In this document: piece by piece, positions 48,357 to 57,587 of the stretch
Layout of the letters: every line of letters starts with the position of its first letter
How positions within the stretch are numbered: position 1 is the stretch's first letter
Origin: CAZHGD01 sp964531735
Lineage (GTDB): Bacteria; Armatimonadota; UBA10988
DNA length: 64,000 nucleotides
Reading direction: 5' to 3'
Assembly: GCA_964531735.1 (NCBI GenBank)
Contig: CAZHGD010000003.1
Location: 1-64,000 of the forward strand
Program-made: the position numbers and the translations under genes
Notes under the pieces: model-generated
Told to the model about the DNA's origin: nothing
What the model saw: only the letters and a program-made list of their open reading frames with translations
The model's database searches: none

Positions 48357-51300
48357 TCAGCGCCCCTGCCAGACGGTGGCCGAGGTGCCTGGCGCCAAGG
48401 CCACTGTCTGGTCGCCGGTGAAGCCGGTGAAGCCCGGTGTACTCTGGATGCGCGCGCGAACCGCCCGGTCAGTCGGGTTGTGGGCCTCCAGCCGCCAGCC
48501 TTTGAGGTCGGCGGTGCGAGTCAGGCTCAGCACGACCTGTGGGTCGTCGGCCGTGAACGGGTGGCCAATGGCCCACGCGCGCCCGTCCTCGGCGGCGCGC
48601 AGGCAGACGTAACCGATGCCGCGCTCCACCGGAATCAGCCGCGTCTGCACACCCGCCGCGCCCGCCACCTGGTAGACCGCCGACCAGCGGTCCTCGAGCC
48701 CGGCCACCGCCGCGCCGAGATTGCCGGGCAGCGCGGCCAGGCCGGTCACCGTGCCGGTGAACGCGTGGTCGACCGCGCGCAGGCGAAGCTGGTACTGCTG
48801 GTCGACCAGCTCACCGCGAGTCGGCGCCACGCGGTAGCGCGGCGGGCCGCTCAGACCATAGGCGGCGCGCACCTCGTCGGCCAGCGCCACCGGGTCGGTC
48901 ACCTGGCGGTGCATACCCACCAGCAGCAACCGCGCGCGCAGCCGCGTGCCCGCCGGCATCACCGCGGCCGTCGGCTGGACGCCGACCTCGTAGTTCACCC
49001 CGTCGCCGCGCAAGGACAAGTTGTCGCTCAGGCTGTAGACCACCAGCGAGCCGAACGGTGAGCGCAACAGGCCGAGCTGGTCGCCGGGCCTGAACGGCCA
49101 GGTCACGAGCGGCTGGGCCTTGACCGCGCCCTGGTCCACCGCGCGCCCGCCGCTGACCACGCGCCGCTGCGTGGCCGAGAACGCCAGCACCGTGCCGATC
49201 ACAGCGACGAACGGCTGGTCGGTCCGGGCCTTCACCTCCTGGAGCAGCTCGAACTCCTGCTCCCACAGGTAGGCGCTGACGCCGTCCGGCTTGATCGGGT
49301 AGAGGCTGCACCGCGCCGTGGTGCGCAGCCAGCGACTCGGACGAACCGGGAACAGCGTGTTCCAGACATGGATGATCGGTTCGGCCTCGGCGGCGAAGAC
49401 ACCGTCGAGGACACGCTCACCCACCAGCGCCTCACCCGAGGCCACCACGCGCGTCGGCCGCACGTGCGGCGCGCCTTCCTGGCCGGCCACCAGCGCCCGC
49501 GCCCAGCCGCGACTGGGCGGCACCTGACCGTCCACCACCAGATAGGGGTTGAAGAACACCTGCGGGTGGTGCTCGGGCGAGCCGTCATAGGCCATCGAGC
49601 CGACACCGAGCTTGGCGTCGAACACGAAGCAGCCGACCGGCCGCACGCGACCCAGCCAGGGACCCTTGTCGGGCATGGTGGTGTCGCCCCCGTAGCCGAC
49701 GAAAAACGGGGTGCCGTCGGGCCGTACCTGGCGGCTGTCGAGCAACTGGTTGTTGCGGTCGGCGCACTGGCTCTCGCGCAGCAGCCAGTTGTCGCAGGTG
49801 ATGTCGCGGCCATAGGCTTCGCGCCCGGCGCTGTCCAGCGCCTGCACGCGGATGGCCTTCTGCCGTTCGCGGCCGATGGCGCCGGTGAAGGTGAACTCCT
49901 TCGCGCCGCCGGGCAAGAACCGGCGTAGTTGGGTGTCGCCGTCCCAGAGCGTGACTTCGCGCAGTCCGGCCGCGGCGGTGACCTTCAGCTTCAGCTCCCA
50001 CTCGGCCATCGCAGCGCACCAGGGGTCGCCCTGCGCGTCGGTGTCGCCGCGGGGCAGGTGCAGCTCGATCAGCGGCCCGCGCGTGATGCTGGTGCAGCCG
50101 AACGACGGCTCACCCGGATAGAGGTGCCGGCCACATCGCCCGTCGCGCGTGTTGAGCATGGCGTCGAGCTGCCGGACGCCGTCGGCGCCGATGACGTTGA
50201 CGAACGACCGGCCGTCGCGGACCGCGGCCAGCTCGTCGGCCTGGGTCATCAGGTCGAGCGCCAGCGGCAGCAGGAACTGCCCGCTACGGGCCTCGAAGCC
50301 GTACTGGTCGAGCACGTTCTCCACCACTTTGCCGCCCGCCTGGGTGACCACCGCCATCGAGTTGTTGTCGCGGGCGTCATACGACGGATAGGGGTTGCTG
50401 CCGAAGCGGTACCAGCCGCTGCTGTGGTTGAACCCGAGCAGCGTGTAGAGCCAGACCAGGTCGACCATCGGGCCCTTGGTGCGCGTGGCGAGGCGCTGGC
50501 CGTCGGGGCTGAGCAGCAGCTTGGACGGTAGCCGCAGGTAGCGGCCGAAGACGTACTCGTGGTTGCCGTCGTCGTTCTGGTAGGTGACCCCGGGCAGAGC
50601 CAGGAAGTCGCCGGTGGTCAGGCGGCGGCAGTCGGCCTTGAGCGACTCGAAGCCGCCCGGCTTGAGCGCGGCGAACTCATCGAGGAAGACGATGAAGTCG
50701 AGGCCCGCCGCGCGCGCCGCGGCGACGTACTGGTCCGGCGTCGAGACGCCGGTCGACCAGGTGGTGCGCGGGCCGATCACGCCGCGGTGCAGCTTCCAGG
50801 CGGTGGTCTGCGGCGGCGAGGACACCGAGCGGAGCGACAGCTTCGCGTCGGCCACCGCGTCGGCGCCGGCGCCCAGCCAGGCGAACGCGTTGAGGTACCA
50901 GCGCTGCAGGTCGCTCGGCCGGCCGGCCGTGCCGTGGCGCAAGTAGGTGGCCAGCACCTTGCGGTCGGTCTCACCGTTGACCGGCCGGGCGAAGATGATG
51001 GAGGCGCGCAAGCCGACGTAGCTCACGCGGCCGGCGCCCAGTGTGCGCGCGCCGGCCAACGGCACGTTGTCGGCGAAACCGCGGGCGCGGGCCGTGCGGT
51101 CGATCTCGTCCAGCCCGCGCAAGACCGGCTCCGTGCGCGTGCCCGGGCCGCCTGCCAGGGTCACCGTCCAGCCGTCACGCGGCTCGAACGGCAGCACACC
51201 GCAGTAGCTCTCGAGGTCGACCGCCGACGGATAGAGCACGCCGCGCACCCCGTCGGACCACGGTCCGGCCACCTGGTCGGTGAAGGTGAAGCGGTCGGTG

Positions 51301-52238
51301 CCCCAGTCGCTGATCACCCAGCTCCGGTCCTTGGGCGTCTCGAGGCGCTCCCAGAGGATGCGGGTGCCCAGCTTCTCGGCCAGGTACAGCGGCAACGTCA
51401 TGAAGCTGAGAATCTGGTCCGATTGCTGGGTGAGCATGACGCCGCCACCGGCCTGGGCATAGGCCAGCAGCAGCTCGGTCAGGGCCTCGTCGGCCGGGGT
51501 CACCTCCAGCCGTTCGGGCAGGCCGACCAGGATCACCGCGCGGCAGCGGCGGAGCAGTTGCGGCGTCAGGTTGTCCCAGGTCTCGAAGGCCAGTTGGCGC
51601 CAGCCGGCGGTGATGAGCGCTTCGCGCCACAGCTCGGGCAACTCCTCGCGCCGCAGACCCACGAACAGCAGCCGGTCGGGCCGGGCACCGGCCGCGGCGG
51701 GCTCGGGCCAGAGCAGCGCCACATCGTCGAAGCCGTAGCTGCCGACGGTATCGGCGCGCAGCTCCAGCAGGATGTCACGCGTGCCGGCGGGCACGTCGAG
51801 ATCGGCGGCCAGCTCGGTCCAGTCGCGACGGCTGGCGAGCACGAGCTGCTGACTGCCCTTCGGCACCGCGCGCTGGTTCTCGATAGCGGTGTAGGTCAGC
51901 ACCACGGTGGCGGCGTGGTCGGGCGCGCGGTACCACAGCGAGCAGCGCGTCGGGAGCTTGCTGTCGTCGGGCACGCGGACATGCTGCGACCAGCAGACGT
52001 AGACGCGCGGCTTCTCGGCGATACGGATGCCGGCGGCGCGCAGCCCGCTGTGGTAGTCGACCGCGCCGATCTCGCCGCGGGCGAACGGCTGCCCGTGGTC
52101 GGTGAACAGCCAGCCTTTGACGTTGTCCGATGCGGCCGGGCTCTCGAACCCGGGGTTGATCACCAGGTTGCGCTCGGCGTCATCGGCCGCCGCGACGGCG
52201 ACGGTCAGCGCACAGACGACCAACAGCCAGGGCGACAT
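48357..52238 (-). CDS. Very large secreted multidomain protein with degenerate PHP-like segment
   Basis: 1293 aa. Signal peptide 1-18. A carbohydrate-binding-like jelly roll follows (NLVINPGFESP...VKGWLF, 22-175), then a GATase-like region (LFVGLRREELPELWREAL to about 330) and a PHP-like region around 475-620 (KLHRGVIGPRTTWSTG, AARAAGLDFIVFLDEF, GDFLALPGVTYQNDDGNHEYVFG), where the PHP HxH and DH metal motifs read HRG and DE. Beta-rich domains follow to the C-terminus. No homologue recognised as a whole; a catalytic role is doubtful. Divergent from the DUF1549 gene. Confidence 0.7.
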   Translation of the reverse strand: MSPWLLVVCALTVAVAAADDAERNLVINPGFESPAASDNVKGWLFTDHGQPFARGEIGAVDYHSGLRAAGIRIAEKPRVYVCWSQHVRVPDDSKLPTRCSLWYRAPDHAATVVLTYTAIENQRAVPKGSQQLVLASRRDWTELAADLDVPAGTRDILLELRADTVGSYGFDDVALLWPEPAAAGARPDRLLFVGLRREELPELWREALITAGWRQLAFETWDNLTPQLLRRCRAVILVGLPERLEVTPADEALTELLLAYAQAGGGVMLTQQSDQILSFMTLPLYLAEKLGTRILWERLETPKDRSWVISDWGTDRFTFTDQVAGPWSDGVRGVLYPSAVDLESYCGVLPFEPRDGWTVTLAGGPGTRTEPVLRGLDEIDRTARARGFADNVPLAGARTLGAGRVSYVGLRASIIFARPVNGETDRKVLATYLRHGTAGRPSDLQRWYLNAFAWLGAGADAVADAKLSLRSVSSPPQTTAWKLHRGVIGPRTTWSTGVSTPDQYVAAARAAGLDFIVFLDEFAALKPGGFESLKADCRRLTTGDFLALPGVTYQNDDGNHEYVFGRYLRLPSKLLLSPDGQRLATRTKGPMVDLVWLYTLLGFNHSSGWYRFGSNPYPSYDARDNNSMAVVTQAGGKVVENVLDQYGFEARSGQFLLPLALDLMTQADELAAVRDGRSFVNVIGADGVRQLDAMLNTRDGRCGRHLYPGEPSFGCTSITRGPLIELHLPRGDTDAQGDPWCAAMAEWELKLKVTAAAGLREVTLWDGDTQLRRFLPGGAKEFTFTGAIGRERQKAIRVQALDSAGREAYGRDITCDNWLLRESQCADRNNQLLDSRQVRPDGTPFFVGYGGDTTMPDKGPWLGRVRPVGCFVFDAKLGVGSMAYDGSPEHHPQVFFNPYLVVDGQVPPSRGWARALVAGQEGAPHVRPTRVVASGEALVGERVLDGVFAAEAEPIIHVWNTLFPVRPSRWLRTTARCSLYPIKPDGVSAYLWEQEFELLQEVKARTDQPFVAVIGTVLAFSATQRRVVSGGRAVDQGAVKAQPLVTWPFRPGDQLGLLRSPFGSLVVYSLSDNLSLRGDGVNYEVGVQPTAAVMPAGTRLRARLLLVGMHRQVTDPVALADEVRAAYGLSGPPRYRVAPTRGELVDQQYQLRLRAVDHAFTGTVTGLAALPGNLGAAVAGLEDRWSAVYQVAGAAGVQTRLIPVERGIGYVCLRAAEDGRAWAIGHPFTADDPQVVLSLTRTADLKGWRLEAHNPTDRAVRARIQSTPGFTGFTGDQTVALAPGTSATVWQGR

Positions 52239-52416
52239 GGGCGTCTCCGCCGCCGAGGTTGCCCGCTCGCCAGCGGAGTCCTGCCGTCACACGTTGGTCA
52301 CCGCAGCAGGTTTGGCCGGCCCGCGGCCCGGGAACCAGGGCAACGATCCGAGCGGCGCGCAGCGGGCACCACCGGGACGGTTTGGTCGCGGTGGGCGGGG
52401 CAGGAGACCGGTAGCC

Positions 52417-53961
52417 GTGCTGCGCACTGTCGAACGCATTCGCATCGGATGGCGGCCTCTCCTGGCCGCTGCGTTGACGGCGGTGGTCGGTGTGCTGCCG
52501 GTGCGTGGCGACGCCATCGGGCAGGCGGTGTTCGACCGCCTCCGCCAGCTCGGCCTCGAGCCCGCCGCACGCTGTGACGATGCGACGTTCATCCGACGGG
52601 TCACGCTCGATGCGACCGGCGGCATCCCGACGGCGCCGGAGGTCCGCGCCTTCCTGGACGACGCCCGGCCCGCCAAGCGCGCGGCGCTGATCGACCGGCT
52701 GCTGGAGCGCGACGAATTCGCCGACTACCAGGCGATGAAGTGGTGCGACCTGCTGCGCGTGAAGTCGGAGTACCCGATCAACCTCTGGCCGAACGCCGTC
52801 CAGGCCTACCACCACTGGCTCCGCGAGAGCCTCCGCACCAACCTGCCCTACGACCGCTTCGCGCGCGAGTTGCTCACCGCCAGCGGCAGCAACTTCCGCC
52901 GGCCGCAGGTCAACTTCTACCGCGCCGTGCCGAGCCGCCAGCCGCGCGCGCTGGCGCAGGCCGCGGCGCTGACCTTCCTGGGCGCCCGCGCCGACCGCTG
53001 GCCGGCCGACCGCCTCGACGGCCTGGCGGCGTTCTTCGCGCTGGTCGGCTACAAGGCCACCGCCGAGTGGAAAGAGGAGATCGTCCTCTTCGACCTGGCG
53101 CGCGCGCTGGCGCCGACCGCGGCCGTCTGCCCCGACGGCACGCGGGTCATCATCCCCGCGGGCCAGGACCCGCGGCCCGTGTTCGCGGACTGGCTGGTCC
53201 GCCCGGACAATCCGTGGTTCGCGCGGGCGATGGCCAACCGCGTGTGGGCCTGGCTGCTCGGCCAAGGCATCGTCGACCCGCCCGACGACCTGCGCGACGA
53301 CAACCCGCCGGTCAACGCCGCGCTGCTGGACCTGCTGGCGCAACAGTTCGTGGCCGGCGGCTACGACCTCAAGCGGCTCTACCGGGCCATCCTCACGTCG
53401 CCGGTGTATGAGCTGGCGAGCGGGCCGCGGTCGCAGGACCCGGTCGCGGCCCGCAACTTCGCGTCCTGCCGCGTGCGCCGGCTGGAGGCCGAGGTGCTCA
53501 TCGACGCGGTCAACCAGGTGACCGGTACCACCGAGCGCTACGCCAGCTCGATTCCCGAGCCGTACTCGTATCTGCCGGAGCAGCAGCGCACCATCGCCCT
53601 GGCCGACGGCAGCATCAGCAGCCCGTTCCTCGGCTTGTTCGGCCGCTCCCCGCGCGACACCGGTCTGGCGGATGAGCGCGACCACACGCCGAGCAGCGCG
53701 CAGCGGCTGCACTTGCTGAACTCCAGCCACATCCTGCGCAAGCTGGCGCAGTGCCCCCTCTTGCGCGGCGTGCCGACCACGCCGGGCCGGCTGGGGTCGC
53801 TGGTCGATGACCTCTACCTGACCATCCTGTCGCGCCGGCCGACCGTCGAGGAGCGGCAAGTGGTGGAGGCGTACCGCCCAGCCACCGGCGGCGCGCGGCA
53901 GGCGGCGCTGGATGTGGCCTGGGCGCTGCTCAACACCGCGGAGTTCCAGTTCCGTCACTGA
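52417..53961 (+). CDS. DUF1549/DUF1553 domain protein (planctomycete-type), no cytochrome domain
   Basis: 514 aa from a GTG at 52417 (AGGAGA upstream). Signal peptide in the first 30 residues. DUF1549: FDRLRQLGLEPAARCDDATFIRRVTLDATGGIPTAPEVRAFLDD and FADYQAMKWCDLLRVKSEYP. DUF1553: WLVRPDNPWFARAMANRVWAWLLGQGIVDPPDDLRDDNPPVNAALLDLLAQQFVAGGYDLKRLYRAILTSPVYELAS. Proteins of this type usually carry a C-type cytochrome or LamG module, absent here. Paired with DUF1501 21 bases downstream. Biochemical role unknown. Confidence 0.93.
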   Translation: MLRTVERIRIGWRPLLAAALTAVVGVLPVRGDAIGQAVFDRLRQLGLEPAARCDDATFIRRVTLDATGGIPTAPEVRAFLDDARPAKRAALIDRLLERDEFADYQAMKWCDLLRVKSEYPINLWPNAVQAYHHWLRESLRTNLPYDRFARELLTASGSNFRRPQVNFYRAVPSRQPRALAQAAALTFLGARADRWPADRLDGLAAFFALVGYKATAEWKEEIVLFDLARALAPTAAVCPDGTRVIIPAGQDPRPVFADWLVRPDNPWFARAMANRVWAWLLGQGIVDPPDDLRDDNPPVNAALLDLLAQQFVAGGYDLKRLYRAILTSPVYELASGPRSQDPVAARNFASCRVRRLEAEVLIDAVNQVTGTTERYASSIPEPYSYLPEQQRTIALADGSISSPFLGLFGRSPRDTGLADERDHTPSSAQRLHLLNSSHILRKLAQCPLLRGVPTTPGRLGSLVDDLYLTILSRRPTVEERQVVEAYRPATGGARQAALDVAWALLNTAEFQFRH

Positions 53962-53982
53962 CAGACCGGAGAGCCCTGTCCC

Positions 53983-55311
53983 ATGAGCCCGACGCTCTCG
54001 CGACGTGAAGCCATCCGCCAGGCCTTGCTCGGCACGGCCGGACTGCTCTTTGCCGATCGGCTGACCATGCCGGCCTGGGGCGAGTTGCCGGCACCGACCG
54101 GTGGCGGTCGGGCCCGGTCGGTGATCCAGATCTGGCTGTGGGGCGGCGCGGGCCACCTGGATACCTTCGATCCGAAGCCGGCCGCCGGCAGCGACTACAG
54201 CGGGCCGTTCCAGGCCATCGACACAGTGGTACCCGGTGTGCGCCTGTGCGAACTGCTGCCCGAGTTGGCCAAGCAGGCCAAGCGGTACAGCCTGGTGCGC
54301 AGCCTGACGCACACCAGCAACGCCCACGAGACGGCGACCTACCTGGTGCAGACCGGCCGCCAGCCCGGCGGGCGCACCGTCTACCCCGGCGTCGGCGCCA
54401 CCATCGCCTGGCTCAAGGGCCAGGTGGGCGACTATCACGGACCGCTGCCACCGTATGTGGTGCTGACCGAGCCGCTGGGCCGCTTCGGCGAGGCCGGCTT
54501 CCTCGGCGCGCGGGCCCGCCCGTTTGCCACCGGCGGCGACCCGTCGCAGCCGCGCTTCGCGGTCGAGGGCATCGTGGCCGAAGGGGTGACCGACCAGCAG
54601 CAGCGCGACCGGCGCGAGTTGCTCCGGCGGCTCGACCGCCTGCCGGGCACGCTGCCGGACAACGCCACGCTGAAGGCATTCGTTCGCGCGGGCGAGCAGG
54701 CGTACGACATGATCCTGGGCGACGGCGCGCGGGTGTTCGACCTGGCGGCCGAGCCGGACGCGCTGCGGCAACGCTACGGCCGGAACAAGTTCGGGCAGTC
54801 GTGCCTGATGGCGCGGCGGCTGGTGGAGCAGGGCGTGCCGTACGTGACCATCAACTACGGCGGCTGGGACACGCACAAGGACAACTTCACCGCCCTCCGG
54901 CGCAAGCTGCCCGAGCTGGATGCCGGCCTGGCGACGCTGCTGGACGATCTGGCGCAGCGCGGCCTGCTCGACCGCACGGTGGTCTGGTGCGGCGGCGAGT
55001 TCGGCCGGACACCGAAGGTGGACTGGGGCGCGCCCTGGAACGGCGGGCGCGGTCACTGGGGCGCGGCGTTCAGTGCCTTGCTGGCCGGTGGCGGGTTCCA
55101 GGGCGGCCGGGTCGTCGGCGCCACCGATGCGCGGGGCGAAGCCGTCGCCGAACGGCCGGTTGCGCCGATCGACCTGATCGGCAGCCTGTACCACGTGCTC
55201 GGCGTCGACCCCGCGGCGGCGCTGCCTCATCCCGATGGGCTCGATGTTCGCGTGCTGCCCACGGCGGCCGAAGGCGTGCGCAGCCATGGCCTGCTCAAGG
55301 AGCTGTGGTGA
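53983..55311 (+). CDS. DUF1501 domain protein
   Basis: 442 aa. The N-terminus MSPTLSRREAIRQALLGTAGLLFADRL has a Tat-like SRREA motif. VIQIWLWGGAGHLDTFDPKPAAGSDYSGPFQAIDT, LVRSLTHTSNAHETATYLVQTGRQPGG and VTINYGGWDTHKDNFTALRRKLPELDAGLATLLDDL...VVWCGGEFGRTPK are DUF1501 hallmarks; the family has an alkaline-phosphatase/sulfatase-like fold. Nearly always linked to DUF1549/DUF1553 genes, as here. Confidence 0.94.
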   Translation: MSPTLSRREAIRQALLGTAGLLFADRLTMPAWGELPAPTGGGRARSVIQIWLWGGAGHLDTFDPKPAAGSDYSGPFQAIDTVVPGVRLCELLPELAKQAKRYSLVRSLTHTSNAHETATYLVQTGRQPGGRTVYPGVGATIAWLKGQVGDYHGPLPPYVVLTEPLGRFGEAGFLGARARPFATGGDPSQPRFAVEGIVAEGVTDQQQRDRRELLRRLDRLPGTLPDNATLKAFVRAGEQAYDMILGDGARVFDLAAEPDALRQRYGRNKFGQSCLMARRLVEQGVPYVTINYGGWDTHKDNFTALRRKLPELDAGLATLLDDLAQRGLLDRTVVWCGGEFGRTPKVDWGAPWNGGRGHWGAAFSALLAGGGFQGGRVVGATDARGEAVAERPVAPIDLIGSLYHVLGVDPAAALPHPDGLDVRVLPTAAEGVRSHGLLKELW

Positions 55312-55315
55312 GGCC

Positions 55316-57520
55316 ATGAGACTCACTGCCTGCGTGCTGGCCGGTCTGGTCTGGGCGTCATTGGCGCTCGCGGTCGAGCGCGAGCCACGCGTTGGCTATG
55401 TCTACCCGGCCGGCGCGCGACAAGGCACCACGCTCGACGTGGTCCTGGGTGGCGCCAACCTGCATGAGGCCGCGGCGGCCTACGTCACCGGCACTGGGGT
55501 GAGCGCCGTGGTGCTGAAGGAGGACCGTCAGGTCACGCCGCTGGAGCAGAAGGAGCTGCGCGAGAAGCTGGGCGCGCTGCAGGACAAGCGGGCCCTGGGC
55601 ATCCAGTTGACGCCGGAAGAGGTGCGGCAGGCCGAGCAGATCCGGCAGCGGCTGACCGCCTACGGGCGCCGGCTGAGCAATCCCTCGTTGGGTGAGTTCA
55701 TCACGCTGCGGGTCACGGTGGCGGCCGCGGCGCCGCTGGGCCGGCGCGAGCTCCGCCTGCTGACGCGCGCCGGTCTGACCAATCCACGGCCGTTCGCCAT
55801 CGGCGCCTTGGCCGAACACAGCCGCCCGGACTGGCGGAACGTGCCCAAGGAGCGGGCCAGTCTGGACGCGGCCATCGACCCGCTGCCGCCGCCGGTGGAC
55901 GTCACGCTGCCGGTGGTGGTCAACGGCCAGGTGCCGCCCGGCACGCTGGTGCGCTACCGGTTCGCTGCACGTCGGGGCCAGCAGTTGGTGGCGACCATCG
56001 GCGCGCGGGAGCTGATCCCGTTCCTGGCCGACGCCGTACCGGGCTGGTTCCAGCCGCTCGCGACGCTCACCGACGCGCACGGGCACGAAGTGGCCCGTTC
56101 CGACGCGGGCTGGTGCAGTCTCGACCCGGTGTTGCGCTACCACGTGCCCGACGACGGCCCGCTGGTGCTCGGGCTGCGCGACTCGCTCTACCGCGGCCGC
56201 GAGGACTTCGTCTACCGCGTGACCATCGGCGAACTGCCCTATGTCAGCGGAGTCTTCCCGGCGGGCGGCCGGGCGGGCACGCGGGTGCCGGTCGTCCTGA
56301 GCGGCAGCAACCTGCCGGCTGGCCCGGTGGACCTGGATCTGACCGCGCGGGCGCCTGGACGGTTCGACCACCAGCTCGGCCCGCTGGCCAACGTCGTGCC
56401 GCTGATGGCCGACACGCTGCCCGAGTGCCTGGCCGCTCGCAACCACTCGCGCGACGACGCGCAGTCGGTGAGCTTGCCCACCGTGGTCAACGGCCGTCTG
56501 GCGGAGCCGGGCCAGTGGGACTGGTACCGCTTCGACGGCCGGGCCGGCGAGGCGGTGGTGGCCGAAGTGCAGGCACGCCGGCTCGGGTCGCCGCTCGACT
56601 CGGTGCTGCGGCTGTTCGACCCGAGCGGCCGGCCGCTCGCGTTCAACGACGACCAGGCCGACCTGGCCTCGGCGCTCAACACGCACCATGCCGATTCGTA
56701 CCTGTCGCTGACGCTGCCGGCCGACGGCACCTACCGGCTCGCCATCGGCGACATCCAGCAGGCGGGCGGGCCGGAGTACACCTACCGGCTCCGCCTCAGC
56801 GCGCCGCGGCCCGACTACGCACTGCGCGTGACCCCGTCGGGCCTGAGCATCCCAGGCGGCGCCAGTGTGCCCGTCACCGCCTACGCGCTACGCCAAGACG
56901 GCTTCGGCGGCGCCATCCGTCTGGCCCTGCGCAACGCGCCGGCGGGCTTCCGGCTCACCGGCGCCACCATACCCGCCGGTGCCGACCGTTGGCGCTTCAC
57001 GCTCTCGGCGCCGGCGGCGGCGCTCGAGGCGCCCCTCCAGCTTCAGATGGAGGGCCGGGCGACCATCGACGGCCGCGAGGTGGTGCGCGCAGCGGTGCCG
57101 GCCGACGACATGACGCAGGCGTTCACGTACCATCACCTGGTGCCGGCGCAGGAGCTGCGCGCCGCGGTGATCGGGCGCTTCCGGCCCGGTGCCGAGACGC
57201 GGCTGCTCACCGCCACGCCGCTGCGCCTGACCCCCGGTCGCAGCGCGCTGATCGTGGCCCAGGTGCCGGTCGGCCCGGCCGTGACCCGGCTCGACTTCGA
57301 GCTGAGCGAACCGCCCGCGGGGTTCACGCTGAAGACGGTCTCGGCCACCGAGGTGCTGCTGCAGGTGGCCGCCACCGTCCCGCCCGGCCTGTGCGGCAAC
57401 CTGATCATCACGGTCTCGGCAACGCGCCGCCAGACGCCCGACGGCCAGCCGATTCCGGCCGACCGGCAGGTGGCGCCGCTGGGCGCCTTGCCGGCGGTGC
57501 CGTTCGAAGTGGTTCGCTGA
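55316..57520 (+). CDS. Secreted PPC/IPT-like beta-sandwich protein of the DUF1501 cluster
   Basis: 734 aa from the ATG at 55316, 4 bases after the DUF1501 stop. Signal peptide 1-19. IPT/TIG-like repeats begin PRVGYVYPAGARQGTTLDVVLGGANL and YVSGVFPAGGRAGTRVPVVLSGSNL. PPC-type modules include VVNGRLAEPGQWDWYRFDGRAGEAVVAEVQARRLGSPLDSVLRLFDPSGRPLAFNDD...LPADGTYRLAIGD. The third member of the planctomycete-type trio, probably an extracellular binding or adhesive partner. Confidence 0.88.
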   Translation: MRLTACVLAGLVWASLALAVEREPRVGYVYPAGARQGTTLDVVLGGANLHEAAAAYVTGTGVSAVVLKEDRQVTPLEQKELREKLGALQDKRALGIQLTPEEVRQAEQIRQRLTAYGRRLSNPSLGEFITLRVTVAAAAPLGRRELRLLTRAGLTNPRPFAIGALAEHSRPDWRNVPKERASLDAAIDPLPPPVDVTLPVVVNGQVPPGTLVRYRFAARRGQQLVATIGARELIPFLADAVPGWFQPLATLTDAHGHEVARSDAGWCSLDPVLRYHVPDDGPLVLGLRDSLYRGREDFVYRVTIGELPYVSGVFPAGGRAGTRVPVVLSGSNLPAGPVDLDLTARAPGRFDHQLGPLANVVPLMADTLPECLAARNHSRDDAQSVSLPTVVNGRLAEPGQWDWYRFDGRAGEAVVAEVQARRLGSPLDSVLRLFDPSGRPLAFNDDQADLASALNTHHADSYLSLTLPADGTYRLAIGDIQQAGGPEYTYRLRLSAPRPDYALRVTPSGLSIPGGASVPVTAYALRQDGFGGAIRLALRNAPAGFRLTGATIPAGADRWRFTLSAPAAALEAPLQLQMEGRATIDGREVVRAAVPADDMTQAFTYHHLVPAQELRAAVIGRFRPGAETRLLTATPLRLTPGRSALIVAQVPVGPAVTRLDFELSEPPAGFTLKTVSATEVLLQVAATVPPGLCGNLIITVSATRRQTPDGQPIPADRQVAPLGALPAVPFEVVR

Positions 57521-57587
57521 CCGGCTGACAGGAGGACTCCGCGAGCCTTCGGCGCACTCACCGCGCGGTGGCAAGGAGGCGACCGGC

